Of a DNA stretch of 64,000 bases, positions 19,105 to 29,218 are shown piece after piece. The DNA comes from a virus. The position numbers and the translations under genes are program-made. Location: IMG/VR virus record IMGVR_UViG_3300017963_000275, positions 1-64,000 of that record; one strand, written 5' to 3'. The notes under the pieces are model-generated. The model was not told where the DNA came from. It did not search any database and saw only the letters and a program-made list of their open reading frames with translations. Each line of letters begins with the position of its first letter. The first letter of the stretch is position 1.

Positions 19105-20733
19105 TTAATATACCCTGACCTGTTCGTATGGCTCCCGGAAATAGACAATCTTTTGATCAAAATCAACAATCATCACATCGTAATGCAGATTGACTTGATA
19201 CTTATAGCCCAAAGTATCTAGGACCCATAGTTTCTGTTCGCTGTCAATATCAATTCCTATAATCTCATTATGGCTACCTATGGCTGAAGCTAAACCAAAT
19301 TGGGCCTCAGGCGTTTTCGACAGCACCGAAATAACCCTCTTGTCTATCGACGACGTCTCGTCAGCATACTGGACCTCGAGCGCATATACATAGTCGCCCC
19401 GCTGATCCATCGTAAAGGTGTCAGGTTGCTGAATTCTTCTATTAGTCATAAACGACGCAGCATTCCAGGAACCGGCCCCTGTTTGATATGCGCCCTCAAC
19501 ACCACCAACAATACTATATTTGTTGCCATCAGGCTTCTCTACCCAAATACGATATTGGGTGATTTCGCTTGTTGGCCTTTTCCAGGTGTAATACAGTTTG
19601 ACTTCTTCGTTTTGGACTACCCAATAGCTGCTGGGTTCAATAACTGACGGTGCATCATAATTTCTCCCAGTCATACCTTGCATATTCGGGTAATATAGAT
19701 TTCCGTCATAGAGGTAAAGCACCCCAGAATCAACCACCCATATATTGTCAGAATGCGGCTCAACTGCAAAGTCTCTAGCCTGGATGCGCTGACTGCTGGT
19801 ATTTAACAATTCATAACTCTGAAAAGCACTGGTCGCCGTAAATCCTCCTAAGCGAATTGTTGGATCGTCAGCATTATATTTTCGCAATTCTAACGTACAC
19901 TGGCCATCGACATCACCCTGCCCAATGCCCCAAAACAGTTCCATGTCATCTCGATAAGATGTCTGGGTCATGTCTCTCCATGCGTGAGGCAGCTCGGGAA
20001 GATTGTAGCTGGCCGATTGAACAGTCACAAAAATGTCACTATTATTGTTGGGAGTATATATATTAACTTTATCAAGCTGGCTAAACTCATGGATACTGCG
20101 CTGAATCTCATCATAGACATAATACATCTCTTCAATAAGCTCGCCCCCAGGTCGATCCTCCCCATCAAGCTGCACAATAGTGCGAGACGTAATATTGTAA
20201 TCATCAACATATAGGTATTGTGAACCGCCCGAAACAGTTACATAGAGACGATTGGGAACATCAATAGTCCCAGATACCACGACCGGAGAAAGTGGTGATT
20301 GCCATGCGTATCCGCTAGCCATAAGATAAGCGCCAGACGCTGTAGTGCCAAGAGAAATGCGACTCGGTGGAGTCAAATACCAAAAGTTCTCAACTGTATT
20401 TTCTGTTGGCGCCGAAACTGAAAAATAAGTGCCATCAACGAGTCCGCTTGCTGTTGGTGGAGTATATATCCACTCAGTGGTATCATCATCATCCTTGGTA
20501 AACTCATAGGTATCTGGCAACCTCATATAGTAATACAGATCGATATCGGCCACATTAGCTAACGCTATATAATAGCTATCTCGAATCTTCTGAATTTGCT
20601 TCAGCATATCGTCCATGCGATTGCCAATGACGTTGGCAAACTGATAACCAAGACTTTGCTCGTTCATACGGGTTTCAGACCACATAGGAAAAGCATTGAC
20701 GATACGCTGTGCGCTAAGAGCCTTGGTTGCCAC
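19105..20733 (-). CDS. Probable baseplate wedge-associated protein
   Basis: 542 residues. A helical N-terminus (LGYQFANVIGNRMDDMLKQI) leads into a beta-rich body with short propeller-like segments such as DNIWVVDSGVLYLYDG and SEQKLWVLDTLGYKYQV. The protein ends with a beta-hairpin motif (MIVDFDQKIVYFREP, then QVRVY). The start is GTG at 20733, three bases after the stop of the J-like gene; its AGGCGG site lies inside the upstream coding end. Its place directly after the J-like wedge protein suggests a baseplate part linking wedge to fibres, but I do not recognise the family. Confidence 0.65.
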   Translation of the reverse strand: MATKALSAQRIVNAFPMWSETRMNEQSLGYQFANVIGNRMDDMLKQIQKIRDSYYIALANVADIDLYYYMRLPDTYEFTKDDDDTTEWIYTPPTASGLVDGTYFSVSAPTENTVENFWYLTPPSRISLGTTASGAYLMASGYAWQSPLSPVVVSGTIDVPNRLYVTVSGGSQYLYVDDYNITSRTIVQLDGEDRPGGELIEEMYYVYDEIQRSIHEFSQLDKVNIYTPNNNSDIFVTVQSASYNLPELPHAWRDMTQTSYRDDMELFWGIGQGDVDGQCTLELRKYNADDPTIRLGGFTATSAFQSYELLNTSSQRIQARDFAVEPHSDNIWVVDSGVLYLYDGNLYYPNMQGMTGRNYDAPSVIEPSSYWVVQNEEVKLYYTWKRPTSEITQYRIWVEKPDGNKYSIVGGVEGAYQTGAGSWNAASFMTNRRIQQPDTFTMDQRGDYVYALEVQYADETSSIDKRVISVLSKTPEAQFGLASAIGSHNEIIGIDIDSEQKLWVLDTLGYKYQVNLHYDVMIVDFDQKIVYFREPYEQVRVY

Positions 20734-20735
20734 GA

Positions 20736-21965
20736 TTATAACCGCCTAGAGAATTTTCGATCAAATGTAATTGCATTGGTTACTGACGGCTCAATAATAA
20801 CCCTCTCGTCACTATCGGGAGAATAGTCTCCTAACAAGCGTTCTTTGACACGGTTATCCTGAACCTTGGATTCGGTATAGACATACACCTCTTCAAGCGG
20901 AGTGCCTGCAATTCCAAAATTCTTGATTTTGGAGGATACTCTGAACATTTCCGATACCATCCTATTAACTGACCACTCGTCACCAATACCGAGATCTGAT
21001 ACAAAGCTACGAATGGTATTATCCAGCTCATCTTCAATATCATCAAGCGCATCCTGATCATATTGTTGCCCGTATTCGACAGTGGTGCGAATAGTCAATC
21101 CAGCTTCTTTGGGGCCACGAATATAGGCAATAGTACCGAGACCCTGCATTAGCTCAACTCGAGCCGTTACATCGTCTAGTAGATTTTGGGTTACAGTCGG
21201 AGTCACTGATTCAATAATCAGCCCAAAAGTACCAATGCCACGATAACGTGGAACAATTAAAACATCTGATACTCCTGGAGTCGACAATACCGATAGGCGT
21301 ATAGAAGTTTCATTCGCAGCCTGTGCCTCAAGAACCCTATTGGAAATCCTATACCTAAAGTTGGCATCGGATTCTAGGTTCGCCCCGTTGGCAATTGGGT
21401 GAACATTCGTAACCTTTAAGGTGCCATTATCTACGTCGCTATAATCAATAACATTATGATAAACTAAAGAATCCGCACCCACGTTGCCTGCCGTGCCAGG
21501 CTGAATTGCCTCAGCTGACACAAACCCCGCACTGGCGCTAGCAAGCAGGGTTTCTGTAGAAGTAACACGATAAGTGATTCCATTCTGATTAGGCTGAGTT
21601 GAAATAACGCTGCCTTCATTGACTACAATTGCATTGCCCCCGTTGATATCTCCAAAAGTACCCGTATCTACATAAAACTTTACGATTTCCAGGTCGCCAT
21701 CAATAGTTGCAGCTACTGAAGAAGTTCTGGTTACACCCAACAGATCTCCAATGAGATCTAAGTATTGGCCAGGCGCTGCCGACACAAACGCGCGCGCCAT
21801 ATTGAGATCAAAACTCTCATAGGCTTCCTCAAGACGCTTATTAACAGCGTCCAGAAGAGCTCTGGCCTTAGATCCGGCAGATAGCCTGGTAATATTGGTG
21901 GTGGTTGACAGCTCTTCAAGGGTGTCTGCTGTCAGGTCCGTAAGGTTGCGAGAGAAAAGGGGCAT
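20736..21965 (-). CDS. Baseplate wedge protein, J / T4 gp6-like
   Basis: 409 residues, typical of the Baseplate_J family. N-terminal helices cover LSAGSKARALLDAVNKRLEE, followed by AAPGQYLDLIGDLLGVTR, a usual J-family signature. A beta domain has QPGTAGNVGADSLV. A helical segment follows with DANFRYRISNRVLEAQAANE, then SVLSTPGVSDVLIVPRYRGI, all in the expected order. J-like proteins form the baseplate wedge core and control the opening that triggers sheath contraction. TGGAGG precedes the ATG. It follows the gp25-like gene, the conserved gp25-J order of contractile tails. Confidence 0.9.
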   Translation of the reverse strand: MPLFSRNLTDLTADTLEELSTTTNITRLSAGSKARALLDAVNKRLEEAYESFDLNMARAFVSAAPGQYLDLIGDLLGVTRTSSVAATIDGDLEIVKFYVDTGTFGDINGGNAIVVNEGSVISTQPNQNGITYRVTSTETLLASASAGFVSAEAIQPGTAGNVGADSLVYHNVIDYSDVDNGTLKVTNVHPIANGANLESDANFRYRISNRVLEAQAANETSIRLSVLSTPGVSDVLIVPRYRGIGTFGLIIESVTPTVTQNLLDDVTARVELMQGLGTIAYIRGPKEAGLTIRTTVEYGQQYDQDALDDIEDELDNTIRSFVSDLGIGDEWSVNRMVSEMFRVSSKIKNFGIAGTPLEEVYVYTESKVQDNRVKERLLGDYSPDSDERVIIEPSVTNAITFDRKFSRRL

Positions 21966-21979
21966 TAAGCTACCTCCAG

Positions 21980-22453
21980 TTAAATATTAGTCAACTCTGG
22001 AATTTTATCAAAAAATAGCATTCCTTGCTCGACAAAATCAAATAATAATGCAGTTTTCAGATAACTTGATTCTGCATTCATTTTATTAAAAGCACTCGGC
22101 ATAACATGGACACTGAGTAAAATTAGCACCTTGTGACGATGTACCGGAACAACCCGAACCTCTAGGTCATCTTCAGCTACCAAAGCAGCAGCAATAATGG
22201 CCATACGTACCCTATCGTGGATCGACTCAGAAACGCTGCGTGTATTGGGCTCTCCGATATAGTCCTCTAATCCGGCTCCCCGATTCGGATATAGTTCCCA
22301 GTCGCCTAAAGCACTAGCACATATATCATGTAATTCCTGACGCAACGATAGTAGTCCATCTTCTAGGGTATCAGCGAAATCGCCATCATGTCCCAGACCA
22401 AAATCACCATTCCAGTAGAACCTAATATCGATGTCATCATAAAGTCCTGCCAT
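21980..22453 (-). CDS. Baseplate wedge protein, gp25/GpW-like
   Basis: 157 residues, close to the usual family size. LEDGLLSLRQELHDICASAL lies before GDWELYPNRGAGLEDYIGEP, which is followed by the helix SVSESIHDRVRMAI and a beta strand pair (DLEVRVVPV, KVLILLSVHV). This order matches the gp25 family: a helix, a G-x-G loop and a C-terminal strand pair. gp25 sits at the sheath-baseplate junction and templates sheath assembly. The GGGTGAT ribosome site is modest. It lies directly upstream of the J-like gene. Confidence 0.88.
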   Translation of the reverse strand: MAGLYDDIDIRFYWNGDFGLGHDGDFADTLEDGLLSLRQELHDICASALGDWELYPNRGAGLEDYIGEPNTRSVSESIHDRVRMAIIAAALVAEDDLEVRVVPVHRHKVLILLSVHVMPSAFNKMNAESSYLKTALLFDFVEQGMLFFDKIPELTNI

Positions 22454-22468
22454 TCTAAATCACCCACA

Positions 22469-22807
22469 CTACCTTAGATTGGCTGCAAACAGAGCCATGT
22501 CCATTTGGAAATTAGGCGCCACATGTAAGGGTGGCGATAAATAATTTAAGGGAAATGGAGTCACAATGGTCTTGGGAATAATCCTTAATAGGTCAAATTC
22601 CTCAATAAATAGTCCCGCTCTGCGTCTTTGGGGACCCAGATTAATCTCACTTGTTGGCCCCCTGACATAAATGCCCTTTTCATCGATAGCAATGAATTTG
22701 CTCGGATCGCTTGAAATAGTTACCTGGGTCTCTTGAATCTCAATTGACGCAGGAGATAGCTCAGACGCTCTAAATAATCGAGTAGTTGGCGACGGGACTA
22801 AAGCCAT
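22469..22807 (-). CDS. Small baseplate protein, unknown
   Basis: 112 residues, mainly beta with no membrane segment. It contains short strand-like parts (SIEIQETQVTISS, FIAIDEKGIYVRG) and an Arg cluster (GPQRRRAG). TATAGGAGG gives a strong ribosome site. It lies between the OB-fold spike candidate and gp25, where small hub/spike accessory proteins are often found. It could be a spike-associated or wedge-anchoring protein. The family is not recognised. Confidence 0.6.
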   Translation of the reverse strand: MALVPSPTTRLFRASELSPASIEIQETQVTISSDPSKFIAIDEKGIYVRGPTSEINLGPQRRRAGLFIEEFDLLRIIPKTIVTPFPLNYLSPPLHVAPNFQMDMALFAANLR

Positions 22808-22816
22808 AACAGCCTC

Positions 22817-23248
22817 CTATATTCCACTTCCTGGTGGAAAAATCTTTTGAATTCCAATACTTGCGACGTTGGGCACAAAATTGGCCACCGGTTTCTTGAT
22901 AGCAGTTTCGGCAACAATAAATGCGCTCGCGTCTTTTACATTGGGTCCCTTGTAGATAACTAGCACCCTCATCCCAATAGTTACTTTGCCAAATCTCTCC
23001 GCCAATTCTTTGGCCGAATGATTAAGGGGAATCCATTTGCGAGGATCCCCAATTGGAATGCCTTTATTATCTTTCGCTTTCACCCACGACATTGCCGGAT
23101 GCACTTCTGAGATATTTCCAAATTGAGCGTGTAGCCCCTCCAGCATCGCTGGATTAGAAACCATCTCTCCGTCCACGCTGCGCTGACGCTCACTCATCAG
23201 CGTTGTGCCGGCAATTACCCTTCTATTTACTGTACCAGTACTAGACAT
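22817..23248 (-). CDS. Baseplate spike-like protein with OB-fold, gpV/gp5-type
   Basis: 143 residues. The core looks like an OB fold as in phage spike proteins: FGNISEVHPAMSWVKAKD, a GDPRKWIPL segment, then FGKVTIGMRVLVIYKG and DASAFIVAE. In this family the pattern is a strand with VxVxP, a W-x-P loop, and G-x-x-VLV-x-x-G. There is no long C-terminal beta-helix, so the spike tip may be another protein. The GTAGGTG ribosome site is acceptable. It directly follows the hub gene, as spike genes usually do. The call rests on pattern and context. Confidence 0.6.
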   Translation of the reverse strand: MSSTGTVNRRVIAGTTLMSERQRSVDGEMVSNPAMLEGLHAQFGNISEVHPAMSWVKAKDNKGIPIGDPRKWIPLNHSAKELAERFGKVTIGMRVLVIYKGPNVKDASAFIVAETAIKKPVANFVPNVASIGIQKIFPPGSGI

Positions 23249-23256
23249 TTTGTCAC

Positions 23257-26200
23257 CTACTTAACTTTTAAAGTATTCCCATCATTCCAGAAATCGCCCT
23301 CAGAATAGCCACCACCCCAAAGACCACCCAGCTTTTTGAGTCCAACCATGACTTCATCAACTTTATCTTCTGCCCACATCGCAAAACCCTGTTCTGCCAT
23401 TGGCGTCCATTCGCCAAACATACGATTCCACATAGATTTTGGCAACTTACTAGTAGGCACGCCACCCGCAAATACGCGTCCGCGATGTTGTAGTGGACTG
23501 AGTACCAGCGGATAACCCATTTGTGTAAAGTTTACAATGGCCTGGCTCATAAACCCGCCTATATAGTGTACCGCACCAGCAGCAATAAGGCCCGCTGGAC
23601 CAAAGAATGCTGCCGCCCGAGAGCCATATTTGAGCCCAGATAAAACAGCGCGACCAGCCCCACTTCCTAGCACACTACTTCCAAAGACATGCTTGAGGGC
23701 CCCTTCCATAACTACACCCATTGCATCAGCTGTACTTAATAGGGCCCATTCTCCTACTTGGGCAAACATATCTGGCTTGACCTCTGTGCGAAATCCGTGT
23801 TGAAAATCAAACACGTGTGTAACCTGCTCAACTTCCACTGGACCAATCATGTCGTTGTATTGATCAAAAAGATAGCAGATATCACAAGGCTTAATCTTGG
23901 GATTGCCAATTAGCGCAATTTCGCCCTTATAGATATCGCGCACATTCCTGAGCAGCATTCCAAGCCCATAGCGCTTGGCCATATCCTCCGTTGTCACGTT
24001 AAGAAAGTGGGCGATTTGCGTCCGAATCTCCTCTGTTGGCAGAGCAGAATCCAGTTTAACAGTTACGTTTTCGTCTGCACCCGCCACAGCAACTTCCCCT
24101 CCACCAATACTGCTGGTTATCTCAGAAGGATCGGCGTCTGCACCATATTGAACAACAATCGTATTGGCCACATCACGAGCATTAGCCTGAATATTGTTAG
24201 AGATAATATGATAGTCGCTGGTTAATAAATGGTAGTTTCTAAATGGCTTAATATACCCAGACCTCTTGGCAAGTCTCAATCTCTGATTTTTAATACGATC
24301 TATGGTACGCCCGATAGATTCAGCTGTAAACTTCGCCGCTAATTCGCGTGCCTCTTCATCATCGGTAGCCTTGCGCTTGCCAGGGCCCCAGTTAGATCCC
24401 TCCATCCTATAGAGTCCACTAGAAACAGCCTTTGCCTCTTTCTGTTTACGCTCAAGATATGAGATGCGGTCCCTAAGGACATTAGATGCGCTCTCTTCTT
24501 TATAGTCGGCATCACGTGCAAAATACAACTGATTAGGTAAACCATAAAACATAGTCATTCGCTCTGTATCCCTACCCTTGTAAGGAACAGGCAAAGCAAC
24601 AAAATTGGGATGACGGAGCGTCATTTCCTGAAAGATATCCCAAATGGTTGTTCGGTAGATTACATAACTAGTTGAATCAATAAACCAGCCCTCATTCAAA
24701 AGCACCTCAGACTCCATTTCTGGAGGTGGTGCGAAAATATTATCGTCCTGTGGTGTGGGCACATAGTGATATTTGTTCGTAAGCAACTCGCGTAGAGGCG
24801 TCGCATTTTGTGCCAATGCTTTCCATCGCCCAAAGTGGACAACCTCTGGCTGTGTAATCATCTCTTCTAGAACTTTAGATGTCGATGCATCCTGAAGTCC
24901 AGCAGGTCCCCAGCCGAGTATTTCCCAAGAGCCTACCTTTTTCGGCTTTTCAAAGCCCTTGATATCTTGTACGAGCTCAATGGCGTAACTTTGAGCTAAA
25001 ATGCGAATCAAATCTTCTGAGCCCAAGAATTCGATTTCTGTAATAACGCCAGTAAAGACTAGTTCAAGCCTATCTGGATCATTAGAATAACCCAACCTTA
25101 AAGAAATATGTGTTCCCTCGCGAAGCAATAGGGATGCAATCGGATTCTCCATGGAGGTTCCAGAAAGACTAGGGTTAATACTTTCTTGTACGATACGACC
25201 AGAAGAATCCCTTGGGGCGGAGCCACCATCGCGGCCCTGGCGAAATTTACGATTGGTAAGGGTGCCAGATATATTAGTTAATACGATCTCGCACATGTCG
25301 GCGGGGATATTGCGACTTCTCACTACACGAATAGACTGCACAGCGTTATAGCTGAAAAAATCATCGAAGGCTAAACGCTTTTCCTGGCTATCATCTTCGA
25401 TAAAATATAACTTAAATGCTGGATAGGCACGTATCAGGCTCTGAGCCTGACCATGATAGAGGTCTTCTTCGAATGATTTAATGGCCTCAGTAATAGGAGA
25501 CAGGGTACTAGAGGTGACATCTGTATTAAGCGCCTGTTCCCTACCACGATCTATGCGTGCTTGTTGTGACGCAGACGGGGTCCCAGACTTCGCATTCTGC
25601 TCAGCTACAAACTTGCGCCACTTAGGCACATTAGACATAATCTTGTTTGTGTAGCGCTTGTATGTGCGCAGCGGAATAAGCCCCGTAGGGGATGCTACAG
25701 ATCCGAAACCACCTGATTGTCCACCAGTCTCGGGGGGTTCGCCAATGCGACGCTCTTCTTTGCTAGACAAAGATTGTCCACGAGCTGTTTTCTTTTTTGC
25801 GCTTTGCCATTGGTCAACGATACCGGGACCCATATTATAATATGCCAATAACAGCTCTGTATGCTCGTTACTACCTCTGCGCAATCCCTTCTTGGAGGCC
25901 CTCTTAGAATAGCGATTCAAGAGAAAACAGCCTCGATCTATATTGGTTCCAGGATCCAATAGGGTCTGTCCTCTTTGCGTAGCAAATTGCTGTGCTTCAC
26001 TTGGAACATCTCGTTTCCTGGTTCGCGGATTGATCTCATATTGCAATAACTGCATATACCCAGTAGCGGTTACCTGGTTAGGTCCCATATTGCGACCAAC
26101 GCCACTTTCTTTTTCGATAACAGCATAAATAAGCCCAGGATCTAAATCCCATTTCTGTGCTGCTTGCTTTACATAAGGAAAGATGCGTTTCGCTCTCTCT

Positions 26201-29200
26201 TTAGTTGTTCCGGAGACTGGTGGCGATGAACGTTGTCTATCGCTTGGCTTATAGGGTTTAGCTCCAGCATCCGCGCCTTGCCACAATGCTGACATCGTAT
26301 TGGCTACGCTGATCTCGTTTTGACCACGCATGATACCGGGTCGAGGATAGTTGATATGCCCCTGCTTAAGATCATCTACAACAACAGTCTTCTGGATATC
26401 TGTGGTTCTTGTTGAGTTCTTCCAAGACTCCCCCTCATAAAAAGGAGCCTGCAACTCTCCATTCTTTAGTCGCTTTTCGAGATTATCGTATGGCTGAGAA
26501 ATCGATGCATTACGTAAGCTAGATAAGTAGTTACCCTTAAACCAATCATTGGTAGATTGCTGCGCCTCGTCAAATGTCTTTAAACTAAGTTTTCTAGCTT
26601 TGTTGATGACATCAGAATCAATAATCTTGCCTTCAGATAGATTAACAATCCCCCCATCAAATACGGGGTAGTACAAATATAGATCTGGATTAAACTGGAT
26701 CAGTTCCTCTTCTTTGACAGTGCCGCCACGCCTATTTTTTGAGGGGGTAATCCCTTCTGATGGATTAACATATCCATATACAGATTTGATCTGTGGACGA
26801 AAATCCATATATGTCATCGTTCCCTTGCGTAAAGGAGAATCTTCAATAACCTGAAACACAGAAGCAAAATCTGGATGATCCGGATATTGCTTCATAATGG
26901 TATCAAATGCACGCTGGATGCCTTCCTGATACTTGTTGAGATAGACCTTCTTGAGAAAATCAAAATTCGGATCAGCAACATTATATGCCTGCTTATTAAG
27001 CTCAATCCAATCCTTCCGACCCTTGTCATCAATACCGAATACTCTTTTAAGTGACCGATATCGACGTCTCTGTTTCGTAATCTGGTCTACGCTTTGAGCC
27101 CTTCGTGTACGAGCCCTAGACTGAGCCTCAGCGTTCATAGCTGAATCTCGATCAGTAACTGAATTTTGAATTCTATTGATATTGGCAATAAAACCATGCT
27201 CTGAAGAAAACTCAACCAGATCCATGAGTGCATTATAATTAGCTTGATCCAGGCCCTCAGCTTCAGCTTCCACTGGAGCATAAGATCCAGCACCAGTGCC
27301 CTCTTCTGGCATTTCCCACATCACGCCGTGAACCCTCTTTAGAAACCCGTTATACTCATCACAATAGTCTTGCAATAAATTGCCTATTGCAGCATAACGA
27401 GGATTGAACTTATTGATCTTGGGTTCAATAAAGTAGTATTTTAAAGAAGCAGGTGTCAGCAAACTATCGGTCTGGCCCTTTTCTCGAATCAGGGAACTGA
27501 ATACTTTATTCATGCGCCCCTGAACTGTACTAGAGGTAGAAATGTATTCCTGCACTAAAGCTTCTGGGTCCCTAAGGCCAGAGGAACTGAGTACTCCGGC
27601 ATGAGAAAGGGTTAAGATAGCACGACTGCGCCCGGGCTGACCTGGGTAAGTTTCGATAACTAAATTTTTGGTCAAGAACTCTTTTAGGCCAAAGAAATTA
27701 ATAAGGTCGTTATAAATCCACGGATTTAAAAATCCCTGCGGGATCATCTTATACTTGAGTGACGTAGCCTCTATGACATCATATAATGCCTGCAGCCTAC
27801 GCGCAGCATCATTAGTGCAATTAAGTACCATCGATACTTCTACGTCATTACTGCCAATATGTTGGGCTGTAGGATATCTATAGGCCATCATCGGAATTAC
27901 AGCCAAAGCATTAGAAAATGTCACAGCAATAGATTCAATAATAAAGCCGGTTTCAGGGACAATGTCTAGCTTGTTCTTGCGCCCATATACATCAAACCCT
28001 CCAATGAATAGCTGGCTTCCACGATGGGGCACCTCTCCAGATAAACTAAAGGTATCTAGTTTTTTATATTCGCTCGAGTTCTCGCTGCTAACTCCAAGAT
28101 ACTGCAACATCTTTTCCTGCTGAGCAGCATCCTCCTGTCTCTTTGTGAGCTCGCGAATAGCATCCTCAACTTCTTTTTCTCTCATCTGAGACCAAGAGTG
28201 TTGTCCGGTAACAGAATCGTTGTATGTGTCTCTTGCGATAGCGCTCAGGGCATCTTTGGCCTTGCCCTCTGCAGCACGAGTGATCATCCCGTTGCGCAGC
28301 GAACTTTGTTTCATTCGTTTGCGAATTTCCTCGTTGACATTTTTGTTGTTAGCTAGTTCTCGATATACAACATCAAAAATATTCTGATCAGTCCACTCAA
28401 TCTCTTCATCAGCCAATACCTTGTTAAGTGTTTGAATAACTACAGTCGGATTGTTCTTGAGTAATTCAAGAAGCTGTCTTACGGCACGATAGCCTGATGC
28501 ATTAACTCGTGGAAATGTAGCGAATTCGCGAAAGAAAATAGATGTCTTGCTATTCCGAGATCCGGGCTGATGAGGCCAGTCAATTTTATGGCGTGAGTAC
28601 ATAAAAGGCTCATAAAATTTCTTCCAGAGACTAGACTTATTCGCAGTACCTGGCCTATCATGCAGCTCTCCTACTTTATACGCCCACACTGGCATATAAG
28701 GAGAGTAATTAAACCATATAAACTCTAATACTACGCGGACACTTTCGGGATGCCCTTCAATAGTCTGGACATGCATCCCGGTGACAGCCAATGCTAACGG
28801 TCTCAGGTGCTTATATTGAGTTTTGCTTTCTGAAAGGTATTTCGCATTCTCCATACCCATAAGAGAATCTTGTAGATATTTGTTATAACAGACACAAAAG
28901 GGCGTGGCCCTCAGGCCGGCGATTAACGGACGCATTTGCCCGTTAATTGCAGCATTGCCCTCAAAAATTAGATCTAGCGTAATCAATACCTTGCCGTGAC
29001 CCGATTTGGCTTTCTGGGCAAATGTGGTCCGAAGGGTATGCCATTCATAGTTCAACGATTGTTTGCTAACCCTGATTCTCTGAGGGGGAATCTGTAGCAT
29101 AACGTCGTTAATGATGCAGGTATCTTGTTCTCCCGCAACCACACCAGGTCGTGATGCCGGAACCATTAAGTCAGTAACTTGTGATACTTCTTTAGGATTA

Positions 29201-29205
29201 GCCAA
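23257..29205 (-). CDS. Giant baseplate hub with embedded lytic transglycosylase
   Basis: 1982 residues. Residues 25-170 and 410-535 look like two related beta modules (VLITLDLIFEGN; VEVSMVLNCTND). Residues about 1005-1140 match an SLT transglycosylase: AVIEKESGVG with probable catalytic Glu1033, ATGYMQL at 1047-1053, and AYYNMGPG at 1121-1128. Hub-like (gpD/gp27-type) segments follow: ISLRLGYSNDPDRLELVFTG at about 1367, and IALIGNPKIKPCDICYLFD at about 1763. A Gly/Ala hydrophobic stretch lies near 1842-1890. The enzyme would open peptidoglycan during infection while the rest forms the tail-tip hub. The start is TTG after GAGGGG. The fusion is larger than usual hub proteins. Confidence 0.88.
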   Translation of the reverse strand: MANPKEVSQVTDLMVPASRPGVVAGEQDTCIINDVMLQIPPQRIRVSKQSLNYEWHTLRTTFAQKAKSGHGKVLITLDLIFEGNAAINGQMRPLIAGLRATPFCVCYNKYLQDSLMGMENAKYLSESKTQYKHLRPLALAVTGMHVQTIEGHPESVRVVLEFIWFNYSPYMPVWAYKVGELHDRPGTANKSSLWKKFYEPFMYSRHKIDWPHQPGSRNSKTSIFFREFATFPRVNASGYRAVRQLLELLKNNPTVVIQTLNKVLADEEIEWTDQNIFDVVYRELANNKNVNEEIRKRMKQSSLRNGMITRAAEGKAKDALSAIARDTYNDSVTGQHSWSQMREKEVEDAIRELTKRQEDAAQQEKMLQYLGVSSENSSEYKKLDTFSLSGEVPHRGSQLFIGGFDVYGRKNKLDIVPETGFIIESIAVTFSNALAVIPMMAYRYPTAQHIGSNDVEVSMVLNCTNDAARRLQALYDVIEATSLKYKMIPQGFLNPWIYNDLINFFGLKEFLTKNLVIETYPGQPGRSRAILTLSHAGVLSSSGLRDPEALVQEYISTSSTVQGRMNKVFSSLIREKGQTDSLLTPASLKYYFIEPKINKFNPRYAAIGNLLQDYCDEYNGFLKRVHGVMWEMPEEGTGAGSYAPVEAEAEGLDQANYNALMDLVEFSSEHGFIANINRIQNSVTDRDSAMNAEAQSRARTRRAQSVDQITKQRRRYRSLKRVFGIDDKGRKDWIELNKQAYNVADPNFDFLKKVYLNKYQEGIQRAFDTIMKQYPDHPDFASVFQVIEDSPLRKGTMTYMDFRPQIKSVYGYVNPSEGITPSKNRRGGTVKEEELIQFNPDLYLYYPVFDGGIVNLSEGKIIDSDVINKARKLSLKTFDEAQQSTNDWFKGNYLSSLRNASISQPYDNLEKRLKNGELQAPFYEGESWKNSTRTTDIQKTVVVDDLKQGHINYPRPGIMRGQNEISVANTMSALWQGADAGAKPYKPSDRQRSSPPVSGTTKERAKRIFPYVKQAAQKWDLDPGLIYAVIEKESGVGRNMGPNQVTATGYMQLLQYEINPRTRKRDVPSEAQQFATQRGQTLLDPGTNIDRGCFLLNRYSKRASKKGLRRGSNEHTELLLAYYNMGPGIVDQWQSAKKKTARGQSLSSKEERRIGEPPETGGQSGGFGSVASPTGLIPLRTYKRYTNKIMSNVPKWRKFVAEQNAKSGTPSASQQARIDRGREQALNTDVTSSTLSPITEAIKSFEEDLYHGQAQSLIRAYPAFKLYFIEDDSQEKRLAFDDFFSYNAVQSIRVVRSRNIPADMCEIVLTNISGTLTNRKFRQGRDGGSAPRDSSGRIVQESINPSLSGTSMENPIASLLLREGTHISLRLGYSNDPDRLELVFTGVITEIEFLGSEDLIRILAQSYAIELVQDIKGFEKPKKVGSWEILGWGPAGLQDASTSKVLEEMITQPEVVHFGRWKALAQNATPLRELLTNKYHYVPTPQDDNIFAPPPEMESEVLLNEGWFIDSTSYVIYRTTIWDIFQEMTLRHPNFVALPVPYKGRDTERMTMFYGLPNQLYFARDADYKEESASNVLRDRISYLERKQKEAKAVSSGLYRMEGSNWGPGKRKATDDEEARELAAKFTAESIGRTIDRIKNQRLRLAKRSGYIKPFRNYHLLTSDYHIISNNIQANARDVANTIVVQYGADADPSEITSSIGGGEVAVAGADENVTVKLDSALPTEEIRTQIAHFLNVTTEDMAKRYGLGMLLRNVRDIYKGEIALIGNPKIKPCDICYLFDQYNDMIGPVEVEQVTHVFDFQHGFRTEVKPDMFAQVGEWALLSTADAMGVVMEGALKHVFGSSVLGSGAGRAVLSGLKYGSRAAAFFGPAGLIAAGAVHYIGGFMSQAIVNFTQMGYPLVLSPLQHRGRVFAGGVPTSKLPKSMWNRMFGEWTPMAEQGFAMWAEDKVDEVMVGLKKLGGLWGGGYSEGDFWNDGNTLKVK

Positions 29206-29218
29206 CTAGACCCCTCGA

